Made by a program: the position numbers and the translations under genes
The notes under the pieces: model-generated
The model's input: only the letters and a program-made list of their open reading frames with translations
What the model was told of the DNA's origin: nothing
The model's database searches: none
Origin: Mesorhizobium shangrilense
GTDB taxonomy: Bacteria > Pseudomonadota > Alphaproteobacteria > Rhizobiales > Rhizobiaceae
Direction of reading: 5' to 3'
Length of the DNA stretch: 64,000 nt
NCBI RefSeq assembly: GCF_040537815.1
Contig: NZ_JBEWSZ010000003.1
Location: 124,001-188,000, forward strand
Shown here: piece after piece, positions 41,158 through 50,784 of the stretch
How positions within the stretch are numbered: the stretch's first letter is position 1
Layout: each line of letters begins with the position of its first letter

Positions 41158-41865
41158 ATGCCCGGTGACGCGAAGCGAAATAAAAGCAACTGCCTGGAGG
41201 ACTTGCGCCGTCGAATCCTGACGGAAGTGTTTGAGCCCGGTAGCTATCTCGACGAGACAGAGATCGCGGAAGCCTACGGCATTTCCCGTCCTCCGCTGCG
41301 CGAATTGCTTCGTCAGTTAGCGGGCGAAGGGTACGTGATCCTTCATGAGAACCGCGGCGCTCAGGTTGCGCCGATGACCCACAAGACGCTGCGGAACTTC
41401 TTTATCGCAGCGCCGATGATCTACGCCGCTATCGGCCGACTGGCGGCGCAGAATGCAACCAAGCCGCAAATCATGCGGCTGAAAGACACCCAATTGTTAT
41501 TCCGCGCCGCAATCCGGGACAAAGACACGGCGGAACGCGCGCTCACCAACGAGCGCTTCCATTCGATCATGGGCGAAATGGCTGACAACGAGTTTCTGAT
41601 GCCAAGCCTGAGACGGCTGCTGATCGACCATACGAGAATCGGGATGACCTTTTACAGCCCGCGGCATCCTGAACTCGCGGATCAACGTGTCGTGGCGGTC
41701 GAGCAGCACGACCAGTTCATAGCATTGATCGACGCAGGCGATGCCGATGCCTGCGCGGAATTGGCGATCGCGCACTGGGAATTGTCGCGAGCCCAGATTG
41801 AAAGTTTCGTGTCTCCCGGAAGCGTTTTCGTCCCGCTGGGACGCGTTCCAGAAAGCATGCCCTAA
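41158..41865 (+). CDS. GntR-family (FadR/FCD type) regulator
   Basis: A 235-residue regulator. The N-terminal winged helix reads LRRRILTEVFEPGSYLDETE and AYGISRPPLRELLRQLAGEG. The C-terminal FCD effector domain has NERFHSIMGEMADN and HDQFIALIDAGDADACAELA, with the metal-binding His residues of that domain. The ATG at 41158 has GGAG ten bases upstream and is preferred over ATG 41113. It heads a plus-strand cluster of catabolic genes and probably represses them until a pathway intermediate binds. A good ribosome-binding site for the next gene lies inside its last codons and stop. Confidence 0.86.
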   Translation: MPGDAKRNKSNCLEDLRRRILTEVFEPGSYLDETEIAEAYGISRPPLRELLRQLAGEGYVILHENRGAQVAPMTHKTLRNFFIAAPMIYAAIGRLAAQNATKPQIMRLKDTQLLFRAAIRDKDTAERALTNERFHSIMGEMADNEFLMPSLRRLLIDHTRIGMTFYSPRHPELADQRVVAVEQHDQFIALIDAGDADACAELAIAHWELSRAQIESFVSPGSVFVPLGRVPESMP

Positions 41866-41875
41866 GGAGAATCTG

Positions 41876-42781
41876 ATGAAATTCGAGGGGATCTACACAC
41901 CCGTCATCACGCCGTATCGAAACGATGGCTCGATCGACAGCGAGGCGTTCGCCAAAGTGATCGAGCACTTGGTCGTGGCAGGAGTGCACGGCATCATCAA
42001 CGGCGGATCAACAGGCGAATACTATGCTCAGTCGATGGAAGAGCGCGTGGAATTGGCGAAGCTCGCCAAAGAGATCATAGGCGACCGTGTTTCTCTAATC
42101 ATCGGCACGGGCGCTATCCGCCTACCTGACTCGATCCTCATGGCGGAGACGGCCGCCAAAATAGGCGCATCCGCCATCCTGGTCGGATCGCCCCCTTACT
42201 CGGTCCCAACGGAGCGCGAGAACGCTTTGAACGCGCTGGCGATCGATCGGGCCGCCGATCTTCCGATCATGCTCTACAACTATCCCGGCCGCATGGGCAT
42301 CAACATGGGTGAGGAATTCCTTGACCGGGTCGGTCGCAGCAGGAATTTCTGCGCTGTTAAAGAAAGCTCGGGCGATATCAACCGCGTTCATCTCCTAGCC
42401 CGCGACTACCCGTATATCCAGATGTCCTGCGGCATGGACGACCAGGCACTGGAATTCTTCGCCTGGGGCGCACGGAGCTGGGTATGCGGCGGATCGAACT
42501 TCCTGCCGCGCGAGCACATAGCGTTATACGAGGCGTGCGCTGTCGAAGGCAACTTCAACAAGGGCCGCCGCATCATGACGGCGATGATGCCGTTGATGCG
42601 GGTGCTCGAGCAGGGGGGCAAGTTCATCCAATGCATCAAGTACGGTTGCGAAATGGCTGGGCTTTACGCTGGTCCGCCACGGCCGCCGCTAAAAGGACTC
42701 AACAAGGACGATATGCGCCAGCTTGAGCAGGTGGTGCGGGTTCTTAAACGGACGATCGCTGAGATCGGAGGGGAGGCGTGA
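41876..42781 (+). CDS. Dihydrodipicolinate synthase-family lyase (copy 2)
   Basis: This 301-residue enzyme of the DHDPS/NAL family has the GSTGE carboxylate loop in INGGSTGEYYAQS. The relay Tyr is in IMLYNYPGRMG and the Schiff-base Lys in CAVKESSGD (about 161). In bacterial trans-4-hydroxyproline catabolism a DHDPS-family deaminase converts a cyclic hydroxy-imino acid into alpha-ketoglutarate semialdehyde. An aldehyde dehydrogenase then finishes the route. Here the very next gene is an aldehyde dehydrogenase, which supports that reading. AAGGAGA precedes the ATG at 41876. The alternative is cleavage of a keto-sugar acid. It is a distant paralogue of the enzyme at 29109. Confidence 0.84.
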   Translation: MKFEGIYTPVITPYRNDGSIDSEAFAKVIEHLVVAGVHGIINGGSTGEYYAQSMEERVELAKLAKEIIGDRVSLIIGTGAIRLPDSILMAETAAKIGASAILVGSPPYSVPTERENALNALAIDRAADLPIMLYNYPGRMGINMGEEFLDRVGRSRNFCAVKESSGDINRVHLLARDYPYIQMSCGMDDQALEFFAWGARSWVCGGSNFLPREHIALYEACAVEGNFNKGRRIMTAMMPLMRVLEQGGKFIQCIKYGCEMAGLYAGPPRPPLKGLNKDDMRQLEQVVRVLKRTIAEIGGEA

Positions 42782-42783
42782 CC

Positions 42784-44283
42784 ATGGGCAATCTACTGAC
42801 GCACGAAGAATACCAATCGATTGCCGCCAAGCTCGAATTCCCCACGCAGGCGTTCATCAACGGCAGCTTCCGCCCCGCAGTGTCGGGAAAAACGTTCGAG
42901 ACCACCAATCCCGCAACAGGCAAAGTCCTGGCCAAAGTCGCGTCATGCGGACCGGAAGACGTCGATTTCACCGTCCAGAAGGCGCGCGATGCTTTCGAGG
43001 ACGGACGTTGGTCGCGTTTGCATCCGTCAGCGCGCAAGGAAATCCTGATTCGTTTCACCAAATTGATGAAACGCAACGCCAGGGAGTTGGCCGTTCTCGA
43101 GAGTCTAGACAGCGGCAAGACGATCTACGATTGCGAAAAAGTTGACGTTCCAGAAACCATCCACTGCATCGCTTGGCATGCGGAACTCATAGACAAAATC
43201 TATGACCAGGTTTCACCTGCCTCCGATAACCACATCGCGATGATCGTCCGTGAACCGGTCGGCGTAGTCGGATTGGTCTTGCCTTGGAATTTTCCGCTGC
43301 TGATGCTGGCGTGGAAAATAGGTCCCGCTCTCGCCGCAGGTAACTCGGTCATCGTGAAGCCTGCCAAGGAAACGAGTCTGACAGCGCTGCGCGTGGCCGA
43401 ACTTGCCATGGAAGCCGGAATTCCCGCGGGCGTATTTAACGTGCTCCCCGGTAGCGGCGGTGATGTTGGCGAGCCCCTCGGCCGTCACATGGATGTCGAT
43501 ATGGTCTCGTTCACTGGATCCACCGAGACCGGCCGCCGCTTTCCAAAATACTCAGCCGAATCCAACCTTAAGGAAGTCACCTTGGAGATGGGTGGCAAAA
43601 ATCCGGCGGTTGTCCTCGACGATGCGGAGAACCTCGACCGGGTCGCAGCTCATATCGTCAACGGCGCGTTTTGGAATATGGGCGAGAATTGCAGCGCGTC
43701 ATCCCGACTGATTGTCCAGCGCGGCATCAAGGACGAGTTGATCAAGCGCATGGTCGCACATGCTAGGGAATGGCCCATGGGCGACCCCCTGAATCCCGAA
43801 AACCGGGTCGGCGCACTTGTATCCAAATCCCACTTCGACAAGGTTAGTTCTTATCTCGCAAAGGGCCAGAAGGTCTTGCTGGGAGGCAAGGCCAAGCACG
43901 GTTTCGTAGAACCCACGATCATTGACGTAGCCGACCGCAATGCCAAGCTCGTTCGCGAAGAAGTTTTCGGCCCCGTCCTGGCGGTGCTGACCGTGGAAAG
44001 CTTCGAAGAAGCGATCCAACTGGCAAACGACACCGAGTACGGCTTGGCCGCGTCGATCTACACGGCGAACGCCAAACGGGCGATCCGGGGCGCGCGCGCG
44101 ATCCGGGCGGGTACCGTGACGGTAAACTCGTTCGGCGAAGGCGACATCACGACTCCGTTTGGCGGCTACAAGTCGTCCGGTTTTGGAGGCCGCGACAAGG
44201 GGATCCACGCTCACGATCAGTACACGCGGATCAAGACGATCTGGCTCGACCTCACAGATGACGTCGACGAGGCCGTGGCGTGA
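42784..44283 (+). CDS. NAD(P)-dependent aldehyde dehydrogenase
   Basis: A protein of 499 residues with all ALDH landmarks: LPWNFPLLMLAWK, FTGSTETGRRF, the catalytic Glu in LEMGGKNP, the nucleophile Cys in NMGENCSASSR and the C-terminal TPFGGYKSSGFGGRD. It resembles PuuC-type enzymes acting on omega-amino or semialdehyde substrates. Given the DHDPS-like gene just before it, alpha-ketoglutarate semialdehyde or a related short aldehyde is likely. The ATG at 42784 has a GGGGAGG site. A GTG two codons earlier overlaps the preceding stop and is less likely. Its own stop overlaps the GTG of the next gene. Confidence 0.9.
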   Translation: MGNLLTHEEYQSIAAKLEFPTQAFINGSFRPAVSGKTFETTNPATGKVLAKVASCGPEDVDFTVQKARDAFEDGRWSRLHPSARKEILIRFTKLMKRNARELAVLESLDSGKTIYDCEKVDVPETIHCIAWHAELIDKIYDQVSPASDNHIAMIVREPVGVVGLVLPWNFPLLMLAWKIGPALAAGNSVIVKPAKETSLTALRVAELAMEAGIPAGVFNVLPGSGGDVGEPLGRHMDVDMVSFTGSTETGRRFPKYSAESNLKEVTLEMGGKNPAVVLDDAENLDRVAAHIVNGAFWNMGENCSASSRLIVQRGIKDELIKRMVAHAREWPMGDPLNPENRVGALVSKSHFDKVSSYLAKGQKVLLGGKAKHGFVEPTIIDVADRNAKLVREEVFGPVLAVLTVESFEEAIQLANDTEYGLAASIYTANAKRAIRGARAIRAGTVTVNSFGEGDITTPFGGYKSSGFGGRDKGIHAHDQYTRIKTIWLDLTDDVDEAVA

Positions 44284-45626
44284 ACATACACCAGGCTGAA
44301 AGACTGCCGGTCCAACGAGGACCGGCAGCTTGGAACTTGATCCTTCCTGCCCAAGTTGCGTCCGCTCCGCTCGAGAGCGACGTCAGCGTCGACGTCGCAA
44401 TTGTCGGCGGCGGGTTCGCGGGTCTTTCAGCCGCCAGGCGGTTACGTCAACTCGATCCCTTCCTCCGCGTTGCCGTGCTTGAGGCTAGCGGCCTTGCGGA
44501 AGGCGCTTCCGGGCGGAATTCCGGATTCATGATCGACCTGCCACACGACCTTCAATCCGATGACTACGCCGGAAAGGGAGTGGCAGCGGATAAGGCCATG
44601 ACCGCATTGAACCGGTCCGCGATCGCGTTTGCGCGCGAGGCGGTCGATGTCTACTCGATCGATCCGGCGTTCTTCGATCCCGCGGGCAAGATCAATGGGG
44701 CCGCGACCGAAACGGGTCGCAAGCGTAATATCAGCTACGCCGAACACCTCACCGAGCTCGGAGAGGCGAACGAGGTGCTCGACGCAAAGGCGATGCACGA
44801 TGTGACTGGAAGCCGGCACTACACGTCGGGCCTCTATACCCCCGGCACGGTCATGTTGCAGCCGGCGGGATATGTTCGGTCGCTCGGCGCCGGGCTGCGT
44901 CGAGACGGGGTCCTGATTTTCGAGAATACACCTGTGAGCAAGCTCGCCAAAAACGGCCAGGAGTGGGTTCTGACCGCGCCGAAAGGGAGCGTAGCGGCTT
45001 CCAAGGTCATACTCGCCAACAACGGCCATCTGGAAAGCTTCGGGTTCGCTAGCCGTCGTCTGATGCATATTTTCCTGTTCGCCTCCATGACGGTGGAACT
45101 CGACCGAACCACGTTTTCTAAGCTCGGCGGCCAGCCTCGCTGGGGTATCACTCCGTCGGACCCCATGGGCACCACGATGAGGAGAATCGACGCCGCTCAG
45201 GGAGGAAACCGGATCATCACGAGAACCTGCGCCAGCTACGTCCCGAGCATGCTTCCTTCCGAAGCGGCCGTCGCGCGTTCGGCCAAGGTCCATCGCCGGA
45301 AATTCGCGGACCGCTTTCCGACCATCGCCAACATACCGATGGAATACAGCTGGGCCGGGCACCTTTGCATGAGCTGGAACGGCGCCGCGGTGATGCGGGA
45401 ACTCGAGCCGGGGCTATTTTCGGCATGTGTCGATAACGGTTTGGGTACCGTCAGGAGCACACTGACGGGTATCGGGGCAGCCGATATGGTGATGAAGCGC
45501 CCTTCTGAAATCTCGGCACATTTTCTTGCCGAGGATCAGCCTCCGAAGCTCATTCCGTCGCCTTTCGCCGAGATCGGCGCGAACCTCTATTTCCGGTGGA
45601 AAGAGTGGCTGGCTCGCGACGAGTAG
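44280..45626 (+). CDS. FAD-dependent amine/amino acid oxidase (DAO family)
   Basis: A 448-residue flavoprotein of the DadA/PuuB type. The Rossmann motif is VAIVGGGFAGLSAARRL and GASGRNSGFM is the typical flavin-contact loop. The C-terminal GLGTVRSTLTGIGAADMV closes the FAD site. Related enzymes oxidise N-methylated or D-amino acids, sarcosine and gamma-glutamylputrescine. In this cluster it could remove the last N-methyl group or oxidise the demethylated imino acid to a cyclic imine. The start is a GTG that overlaps the aldehyde-dehydrogenase stop (GTGA), so the two are coupled. Confidence 0.85.
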   Translation: MNIHQAERLPVQRGPAAWNLILPAQVASAPLESDVSVDVAIVGGGFAGLSAARRLRQLDPFLRVAVLEASGLAEGASGRNSGFMIDLPHDLQSDDYAGKGVAADKAMTALNRSAIAFAREAVDVYSIDPAFFDPAGKINGAATETGRKRNISYAEHLTELGEANEVLDAKAMHDVTGSRHYTSGLYTPGTVMLQPAGYVRSLGAGLRRDGVLIFENTPVSKLAKNGQEWVLTAPKGSVAASKVILANNGHLESFGFASRRLMHIFLFASMTVELDRTTFSKLGGQPRWGITPSDPMGTTMRRIDAAQGGNRIITRTCASYVPSMLPSEAAVARSAKVHRRKFADRFPTIANIPMEYSWAGHLCMSWNGAAVMRELEPGLFSACVDNGLGTVRSTLTGIGAADMVMKRPSEISAHFLAEDQPPKLIPSPFAEIGANLYFRWKEWLARDE

Positions 45627-45737
45627 CCCAGCCCTCGAGTTGTCTGGTGGTCGGTTTTCGGCCCGGACAGTTCGGAAAATCGACTGCCGACAAAGTGCCG
45701 CCGACCCACATTGGCTAAATTACACGAAGGTATCCCA

Positions 45738-47291
45738 ATGAGCGAGCAAGCAGTTCGACACGTCCGCGCCGGAGGCCGCGATGCCCGGCGATCCCTCCGG
45801 AATGCTCCCGATTTCGCGATGCTGCCGTCACTTCATCGCAAGCTCCCAGTAACTGAGCTGATGGATGACGAACACGTGATCCGTATAGACGAAGCTTCGA
45901 TGGCTATACTCGAGGAGGTCGGCGTGGTCTTTCGCGACGCGATCGCTCTCGAGGACTGGAAGAGAGCGGGGGCCGATGTCCGCGGGGAACGTGTTCATCT
46001 CGACCGCAACCTTGTGCGCGAACTGATTTCCACTATTCCCTCCAGCTGGACTTATCGCGCTCGGAATCCGGAACGCAGTCTACCATTCGGCGGCAAGCAT
46101 TCGATTTTCGTCCCCATGACTGGCGCGCCGTTCATCCGTGACCTCGAAGACAAGCGCCGTTGGCCCACGATCGCCGACCTGAACATGTTTCACAAGTTGG
46201 CTCACATGTCCCCGGCCTTGCATTCGACCGCGCACCATATCGTCGAGCCGATGGACATGGTTGTTAGCCACCGCCATCTGGCGATCACCTATTCGTCCAT
46301 GAAGTATTCCGACAAGACGTTCATGGCCATGACCACGTCAGGCAAGAACGCCGAAGACGTTATGGACATGTGCGAAATCCTCTTCGGCAAGGAGACGATG
46401 GAGGAAACTCCCGTCGTGACGGGAAACTGCAATGGCAACTCTCCCCTGGTCTGGGATGAGACAATGCTTTCAGCAATGCGCGCTCTATGTCGCCGAAATC
46501 AACCGGTTTTGTGCTCGCCGTTCGTGCTTGGCGGGGCGAATACACCGGCTTCAGTCGCCCCGGCCGTCGCCCAGTTGAATGCGGAAGCCCTTTCGGCTCT
46601 TGCATATACGCAGGTTATTCGAAAGGGCTGCCCTGCCATCTATGGGCACTTCCTCTCTACGGTGTCCATGAAATCTGGCGCTCCCATGGCCGGGACCCCC
46701 GAGATCAGCCTTATGAACTATTTGATCGGTCAGATGGCGCGGTACTACAACGTCCCCTGGAGGACGTCGAACCTGCTCGGCGGCGCGAAGACCTTCGACG
46801 CGCAGGCAGGTTACGAGAGCGCGATGACAATGAACGCCGTCCTGCATGCAGGCGCGAACTATATTTGGCACAGCGCGGGGTGGAACGAGGCGGGCATGCA
46901 TTGCTCAGTCGCGAAGTTCGTTGTGGATGCTGAAATGTGCGCGATGGGGTACCGGCTGGCCGAGGGGGTCCGTTGGGACGACTTCGATGAGGCCTTGGCC
47001 GCCATTCGCGATGTCGGCCCCGGCGGGCATTACTTGGGCCACCCCCATACGCAGGCAAACTTCCAGCGCGCGTTCTTCATGCCGAAAATGTTCAACAACG
47101 ACTCCATCGAGCAGTGGCAAGCCGAAGGGAGCGTAGAGATCACGGAACGCGCGCTCCAGCAGGCCAAACGGCTTCTCGGCGAGTATCAGGAGCCGAAACT
47201 CGACGAAGGCATCGACGAAGCCCTGCGCGACTACATGGAGCGCCGGAAGCGCGAAATCCCCGCAGTCGACGAGCTGAATCTCGAACACTAA
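45738..47291 (+). CDS. MttB-family methyltransferase without pyrrolysine codon
   Basis: A 517-residue member of the trimethylamine methyltransferase (MttB) superfamily: ASMAILEEVGVVFRD, SWTYRARNPERSLPFGG, CSPFVLGGANTPASVAPA and LLGGAKTFDAQAGYES. The frame is open throughout, so it has no in-frame amber codon and belongs to the non-pyrrolysine group. Characterised members there demethylate glycine betaine or proline betaine onto a corrinoid protein. No corrinoid protein or corrinoid reductase gene is present in the window. It may use a partner encoded elsewhere or perform different chemistry. It lies between the oxidase and the HpbD-like epimerase in the GntR-led cluster. The ATG at 45738 has a GAAGG site. 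Confidence 0.87.
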   Translation: MSEQAVRHVRAGGRDARRSLRNAPDFAMLPSLHRKLPVTELMDDEHVIRIDEASMAILEEVGVVFRDAIALEDWKRAGADVRGERVHLDRNLVRELISTIPSSWTYRARNPERSLPFGGKHSIFVPMTGAPFIRDLEDKRRWPTIADLNMFHKLAHMSPALHSTAHHIVEPMDMVVSHRHLAITYSSMKYSDKTFMAMTTSGKNAEDVMDMCEILFGKETMEETPVVTGNCNGNSPLVWDETMLSAMRALCRRNQPVLCSPFVLGGANTPASVAPAVAQLNAEALSALAYTQVIRKGCPAIYGHFLSTVSMKSGAPMAGTPEISLMNYLIGQMARYYNVPWRTSNLLGGAKTFDAQAGYESAMTMNAVLHAGANYIWHSAGWNEAGMHCSVAKFVVDAEMCAMGYRLAEGVRWDDFDEALAAIRDVGPGGHYLGHPHTQANFQRAFFMPKMFNNDSIEQWQAEGSVEITERALQQAKRLLGEYQEPKLDEGIDEALRDYMERRKREIPAVDELNLEH

Positions 47292-47348
47292 TTACATCAT
47301 TCTCGCAACTGGCGTCTCTCGCCACCGGCCACTTTTTGAGGAACCCTC

Positions 47349-48455
47349 ATGAAAATTGCAGAGTTGCACATCTATTCCCATGACATGCCGGTCAAGAACG
47401 GGCCGTACACGATCGCCAGCAGCACAGTCTATTCGCTGGACACCACGCTGGTGAAGGTGGTCGCTGACAACGGCCTCGTCGGTTGGGGCGAAACATGCCC
47501 GGTCGGCACGACGTATCAGCCACATCACTCCAAGGGCGCAGTCGCCGCCTTGCACGAAATGGCGCAAGGTCTCATCGGGACTGATCTTCTAAAGCCCGTT
47601 ATGCTTCGCCGCAACATGGATAGCCTGTTAAACGGCCATCGATACGCAAAGGCAGCAATCGACATTGCTGGTTACGACATAATGGGAAAGCAATTCGGGG
47701 TCCGCGTGGCCGACCTCCTGGGTGGTGCTGTCACCGAACGAGTTCCGTCGTATTACGCGTCCGGCATCGGCGAGCCTGATGACATCGCTCGCATCGCCGA
47801 GGAAAAGGCTGCCGAGGGCTTTCCTCGGCTCCAGATCAAGATCGGTGGGCGCGACGTCGCGATCGACATCGCCGTCGTCCGGAAGGTCTGGGAGCGCGTC
47901 GGCGGGCGACTGCGGCTCGCCGTGGATGCCAACCGGTCACTGACGACGCGGGATACGTTGCGATTGAGCCGCGAATGCCTCGACATCCCGTTCATCCTCG
48001 AACAGCCATGCAACACGATCGAAGAGATCAAAGCGATCCGCGGGCAACTTCATCACGCCGTCTTTCTCGATGAAAACGGCGAAGACCTCGCCACCGTAAT
48101 CCGTGCCATCGGCGACGGCGTATGCGACGGCTTCGGGATGAAAGTCACCCGCATCGGCGGCCTTCACGCGATGGCGACGTTCCGCGACATATGCGAGGCG
48201 CGCTCGATGCCACACACGTGCGACGACGCGTGGGGCGGAGATATCATCGCAGCCGCTTGCACCCACATTGGCGCGACCGTCCAGCCACGCCTCAACGAAG
48301 GCGTATGGTTGGCCCAGCCGTATATCGAAGGCAATTTCGATCCGGAGAACGGTATTAAGATCGAGGGCGGCCACATCAAGCTTCCGACCGGCCCAGGGCT
48401 TGGTGTGGTTCCTGACGAAGGTTTATTCGGGGCACCCGTAGCCTCGTTTGGTTGA
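47349..48455 (+). CDS. hpbD: HpbD-like betaine 2-epimerase (enolase superfamily)
   Basis: A protein of 368 residues closely resembling HpbD, the 4-hydroxyproline betaine 2-epimerase that also racemises proline betaine. Catalytic Lys 164 (LQIKIGG) and Lys 265 ([11 protein letters not shown]) face each other across the site. Asp 193 (AVDANRS), Glu 218 (ILEQPC) and Glu 242 (FLDENGED) bind magnesium. The lid segment [16 protein letters not shown] and the [12 protein letters not shown] stretch are as I recall from HpbD. It would invert the alpha-carbon of the imported betaine before demethylation. This is the best pointer to the pathway substrate. A ribosome-binding site (TGAGGAA) precedes the ATG. 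Confidence 0.83.
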   Translation: MKIAELHIYSHDMPVKNGPYTIASSTVYSLDTTLVKVVADNGLVGWGETCPVGTTYQPHHSKGAVAALHEMAQGLIGTDLLKPVMLRRNMDSLLNGHRYAKAAIDIAGYDIMGKQFGVRVADLLGGAVTERVPSYYASGIGEPDDIARIAEEKAAEGFPRLQIKIGGRDVAIDIAVVRKVWERVGGRLRLAVDANRSLTTRDTLRLSRECLDIPFILEQPCNTIEEIKAIRGQLHHAVFLDENGEDLATVIRAIGDGVCDGFGMKVTRIGGLHAMATFRDICEARSMPHTCDDAWGGDIIAAACTHIGATVQPRLNEGVWLAQPYIEGNFDPENGIKIEGGHIKLPTGPGLGVVPDEGLFGAPVASFG

Positions 48456-48530
48456 TCCACAAACTACCCGGGAGATCGGCAATGCCGTCCCCTGCCGCAA
48501 GCAATTCCGCATTGCCTCAGGAGCGCAATC

Positions 48531-49658
48531 GTGAACATAGAAGACTCCCACCGATCGGCACCACTACATCCCATTCCACCGACGATGTCGGGAGTTGTCC
48601 TGGTCGGACATGGCGGCTTTGAGAACCTTGAATTCAGAACGGACCTCCCAGTGCCAAAGGTCGGAGCGGGCGAGGTCTTGATCCGGGTAGCTGCCGCGGC
48701 GATCAACAACACCGACATCAACACGCGCATCGGCTGGTATTCGAAAGCGATCCGTGAAGGAACCTCGGAAGGCGGCCTAACTGGCTTCGCCGCGACCGAG
48801 GACGATGACGCAAGCTGGACTGGGCAGGCACTGAAGTTTCCGCGTATACAGGGTGCTGACTGCTGCGGCCACATCGTCGCTGTCGGCGATGGCGTCGATC
48901 CCACCCGTATTGGTGAGCGCGTCGTCGTTCGCAATCTCTTACGGACATATGTCGATTACCGACCGTGGGAGTGCTGGACATTCGGCTCCGAATGCGACGG
49001 AGCCTTCGCCCAATACGCAAAAGCTCCTGCCCGCGAGACTTTCAATATCACCTCCGACTGGAGTGATGTGGAACTCGCTTCAATCCCCTGCGCTTATTCG
49101 ACAGCCGAGGGCATGCTTCACCGAGCGGGTGTCAAGAGCGGCGAGACCGTTTTGATTACCGGCGCGTCAGGCGGTGTAGGGTCCGCCGCAGTTCAGTTGG
49201 CGAAGCGCCGCGGGGCGACCGTCACTGCGTTGGCGGGCCAAAGCAAGGCAGACCAGGTTCGCAGACTTGGAGCCGATCGCGTCATTTTTCGGGGCAATGA
49301 CCTCGTAGACGCGCTCGGGAAGGACTCGATCGACGTCGTGATTGACGTGGCTGCAGGCCCGCAGTTTTCGCAATTGTTGGATGTTTTGAAGCGAGGCGGT
49401 CGCTACGCCGTCGCCGGGGCGATAGCTGGACCGATCGTCGAGCTCGACGTCCGTACGCTTTATCTAAAAGACCTCAGTTTTTTTGGATGCACCTTCCAAG
49501 ATGACGTCATCTTCGAAAATCTTGTTTCCTACATCGAGCGGGGCGAAATCCGCCCGCACGTTGGAAAAACCTATCCGCTCGAGAACATTGTCGAAGCTCA
49601 AAAAGATTTCCTCTCAAAAGAGATCAGCGGCAAGCTCGTACTCATCACCCCGAAGTGA
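48531..49658 (+). CDS. Medium-chain alcohol dehydrogenase/quinone reductase family
   Basis: A 375-residue MDR protein. RIQGADCCGHIVAVGDGV is the GroES-like substrate domain and VLITGASGGVGSAAVQLAKR the cofactor loop. The tail GKLVLITPK is typical. The zinc-ligand pattern of true alcohol dehydrogenases is incomplete (no Cys-x2-Cys-x2-Cys lobe), so it is more like the zeta-crystallin/alginate-lyase-associated reductase group. The GTG at 48531 has AGGAG seven bases upstream; an ATG at 48585 begins at the conserved MSGVVLV. It is flanked by two enolase-superfamily genes and may reduce or oxidise a pathway intermediate. The substrate is unknown. Confidence 0.8.
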   Translation: MNIEDSHRSAPLHPIPPTMSGVVLVGHGGFENLEFRTDLPVPKVGAGEVLIRVAAAAINNTDINTRIGWYSKAIREGTSEGGLTGFAATEDDDASWTGQALKFPRIQGADCCGHIVAVGDGVDPTRIGERVVVRNLLRTYVDYRPWECWTFGSECDGAFAQYAKAPARETFNITSDWSDVELASIPCAYSTAEGMLHRAGVKSGETVLITGASGGVGSAAVQLAKRRGATVTALAGQSKADQVRRLGADRVIFRGNDLVDALGKDSIDVVIDVAAGPQFSQLLDVLKRGGRYAVAGAIAGPIVELDVRTLYLKDLSFFGCTFQDDVIFENLVSYIERGEIRPHVGKTYPLENIVEAQKDFLSKEISGKLVLITPK

Positions 49659-49668
49659 GAAATGTGAA

Positions 49669-50784
49669 ATGTCCACCCTTCGCATCGAAAAGATCGACGT
49701 ATTCCAAGTGAACCTCCCGTACTCGGGTGGGGTATACCTCCTCTCGGGAGGTCGCGAGTATCGTGGCTTCGACGCTACGATCGTTCGGATGACGACACAG
49801 AACGGGATAGAAGGGTGGGGTGAGAGCACTCCGTGGGGCTCGACCTATATCGCGGCCCATGCCCGCGGGGTCCGTTCTGGTCTCGCTGAAATCGCGCCAA
49901 GTCTGATCGGTCTCGATCCTCGCCGCGTTGACCGCATCAACGAAGCGATGGACTTCGCGCTCGTTGGTCATGAGCATGCGAAAACGGCTCTCGATGTCGC
50001 TTGCTGGGACATTTTCGGGAAGTCTGTCGGAATGCCTGTATGCGAGTTGCTTGGAGGTCGGACGAACGTCCGTATGCCGATCATTTCCTCAATCTACGTA
50101 GGGGATCCCGACGAAATGCGAGACCGCGTCGCCGAACATAGAGCTATGGGCTATATCGGGCATTCCGTGAAGATCGGCGACGACCCCATGATCGATGCGG
50201 AGCGTATTGCAGCTTCGATGGCAGACAAGAGGCCCGGCGAATTCTTCCTGGTAGATGCGAACGGCGGAATGACGGTGGAGTCCGCACTACGCATGCTACG
50301 CCTGCTTCCTGATGGGCTCGACTTCGTGCTCGAAGCGCCCTGCGCCACATGGCGTGAATGTGTGTCCTTGCGGCGACGAACGAATGTTCCGATCATATTC
50401 GACGAGCTCGCCACCAACGACGCGTCTATTGTCCAGATGATCGCCGACGACGCCGGGGACGGCATAGGTCTCAAGATTTCTAAGAACGGCGGTCTAACCA
50501 AAGGTCGCCGCCATCGCGATTTTTGCCTTGCAGCAGGCTACACGGTCAGTGTCCAGGACACAGTCGGATCAGACATTGCGTTCGCAGGCATAGTTCATCT
50601 CGGCCAGACGGTCCCAGAGCGAAATCTCCGATGTATTCTTGAGTGCCGGGACATGGTGACGGTCCGGACAGCAGACGGAGATTTTGAGGTAAGTGGAGGC
50701 CGCGTCACAGCACCAGATGCGCCTGGATTGGGGATTGCGCCCCGCCTGGACGTGCTTGGTGAGCCGGTGGCCAGCTATTCTTGA
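49669..50784 (+). CDS. Enolase-superfamily enzyme, cis-3-hydroxyproline dehydratase-like
   Basis: A 371-residue mandelate racemase/muconate lactonising-type enzyme. Lys 168 (HSVKIGD) and Lys 269 (GLKISKNGG) are the acid-base pair. Asp 196 (LVDANGG), Glu 222 (VLEAPC) and Glu 246 (IFDELAT) are metal ligands. The N-terminal lid YSGGVYLLSGGREYRGFD recalls enzymes that dehydrate cis-3-hydroxy-L-proline or racemise proline derivatives. It is clearly not a copy of the HpbD-like gene, though both are in one operon. The ATG at 49669 begins 10 bp after the preceding stop. Frames running further upstream overlap the MDR gene and are not credible. Confidence 0.78.
   Translation: MSTLRIEKIDVFQVNLPYSGGVYLLSGGREYRGFDATIVRMTTQNGIEGWGESTPWGSTYIAAHARGVRSGLAEIAPSLIGLDPRRVDRINEAMDFALVGHEHAKTALDVACWDIFGKSVGMPVCELLGGRTNVRMPIISSIYVGDPDEMRDRVAEHRAMGYIGHSVKIGDDPMIDAERIAASMADKRPGEFFLVDANGGMTVESALRMLRLLPDGLDFVLEAPCATWRECVSLRRRTNVPIIFDELATNDASIVQMIADDAGDGIGLKISKNGGLTKGRRHRDFCLAAGYTVSVQDTVGSDIAFAGIVHLGQTVPERNLRCILECRDMVTVRTADGDFEVSGGRVTAPDAPGLGIAPRLDVLGEPVASYS

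Noticed and set aside
44442..45362. Long minus-strand frame of 306 codons opposite the FAD oxidase gene
   Set aside because: It lies fully antisense to a gene with clear flavoprotein motifs and shows no family resemblance; long antisense frames are common in GC-rich DNA.
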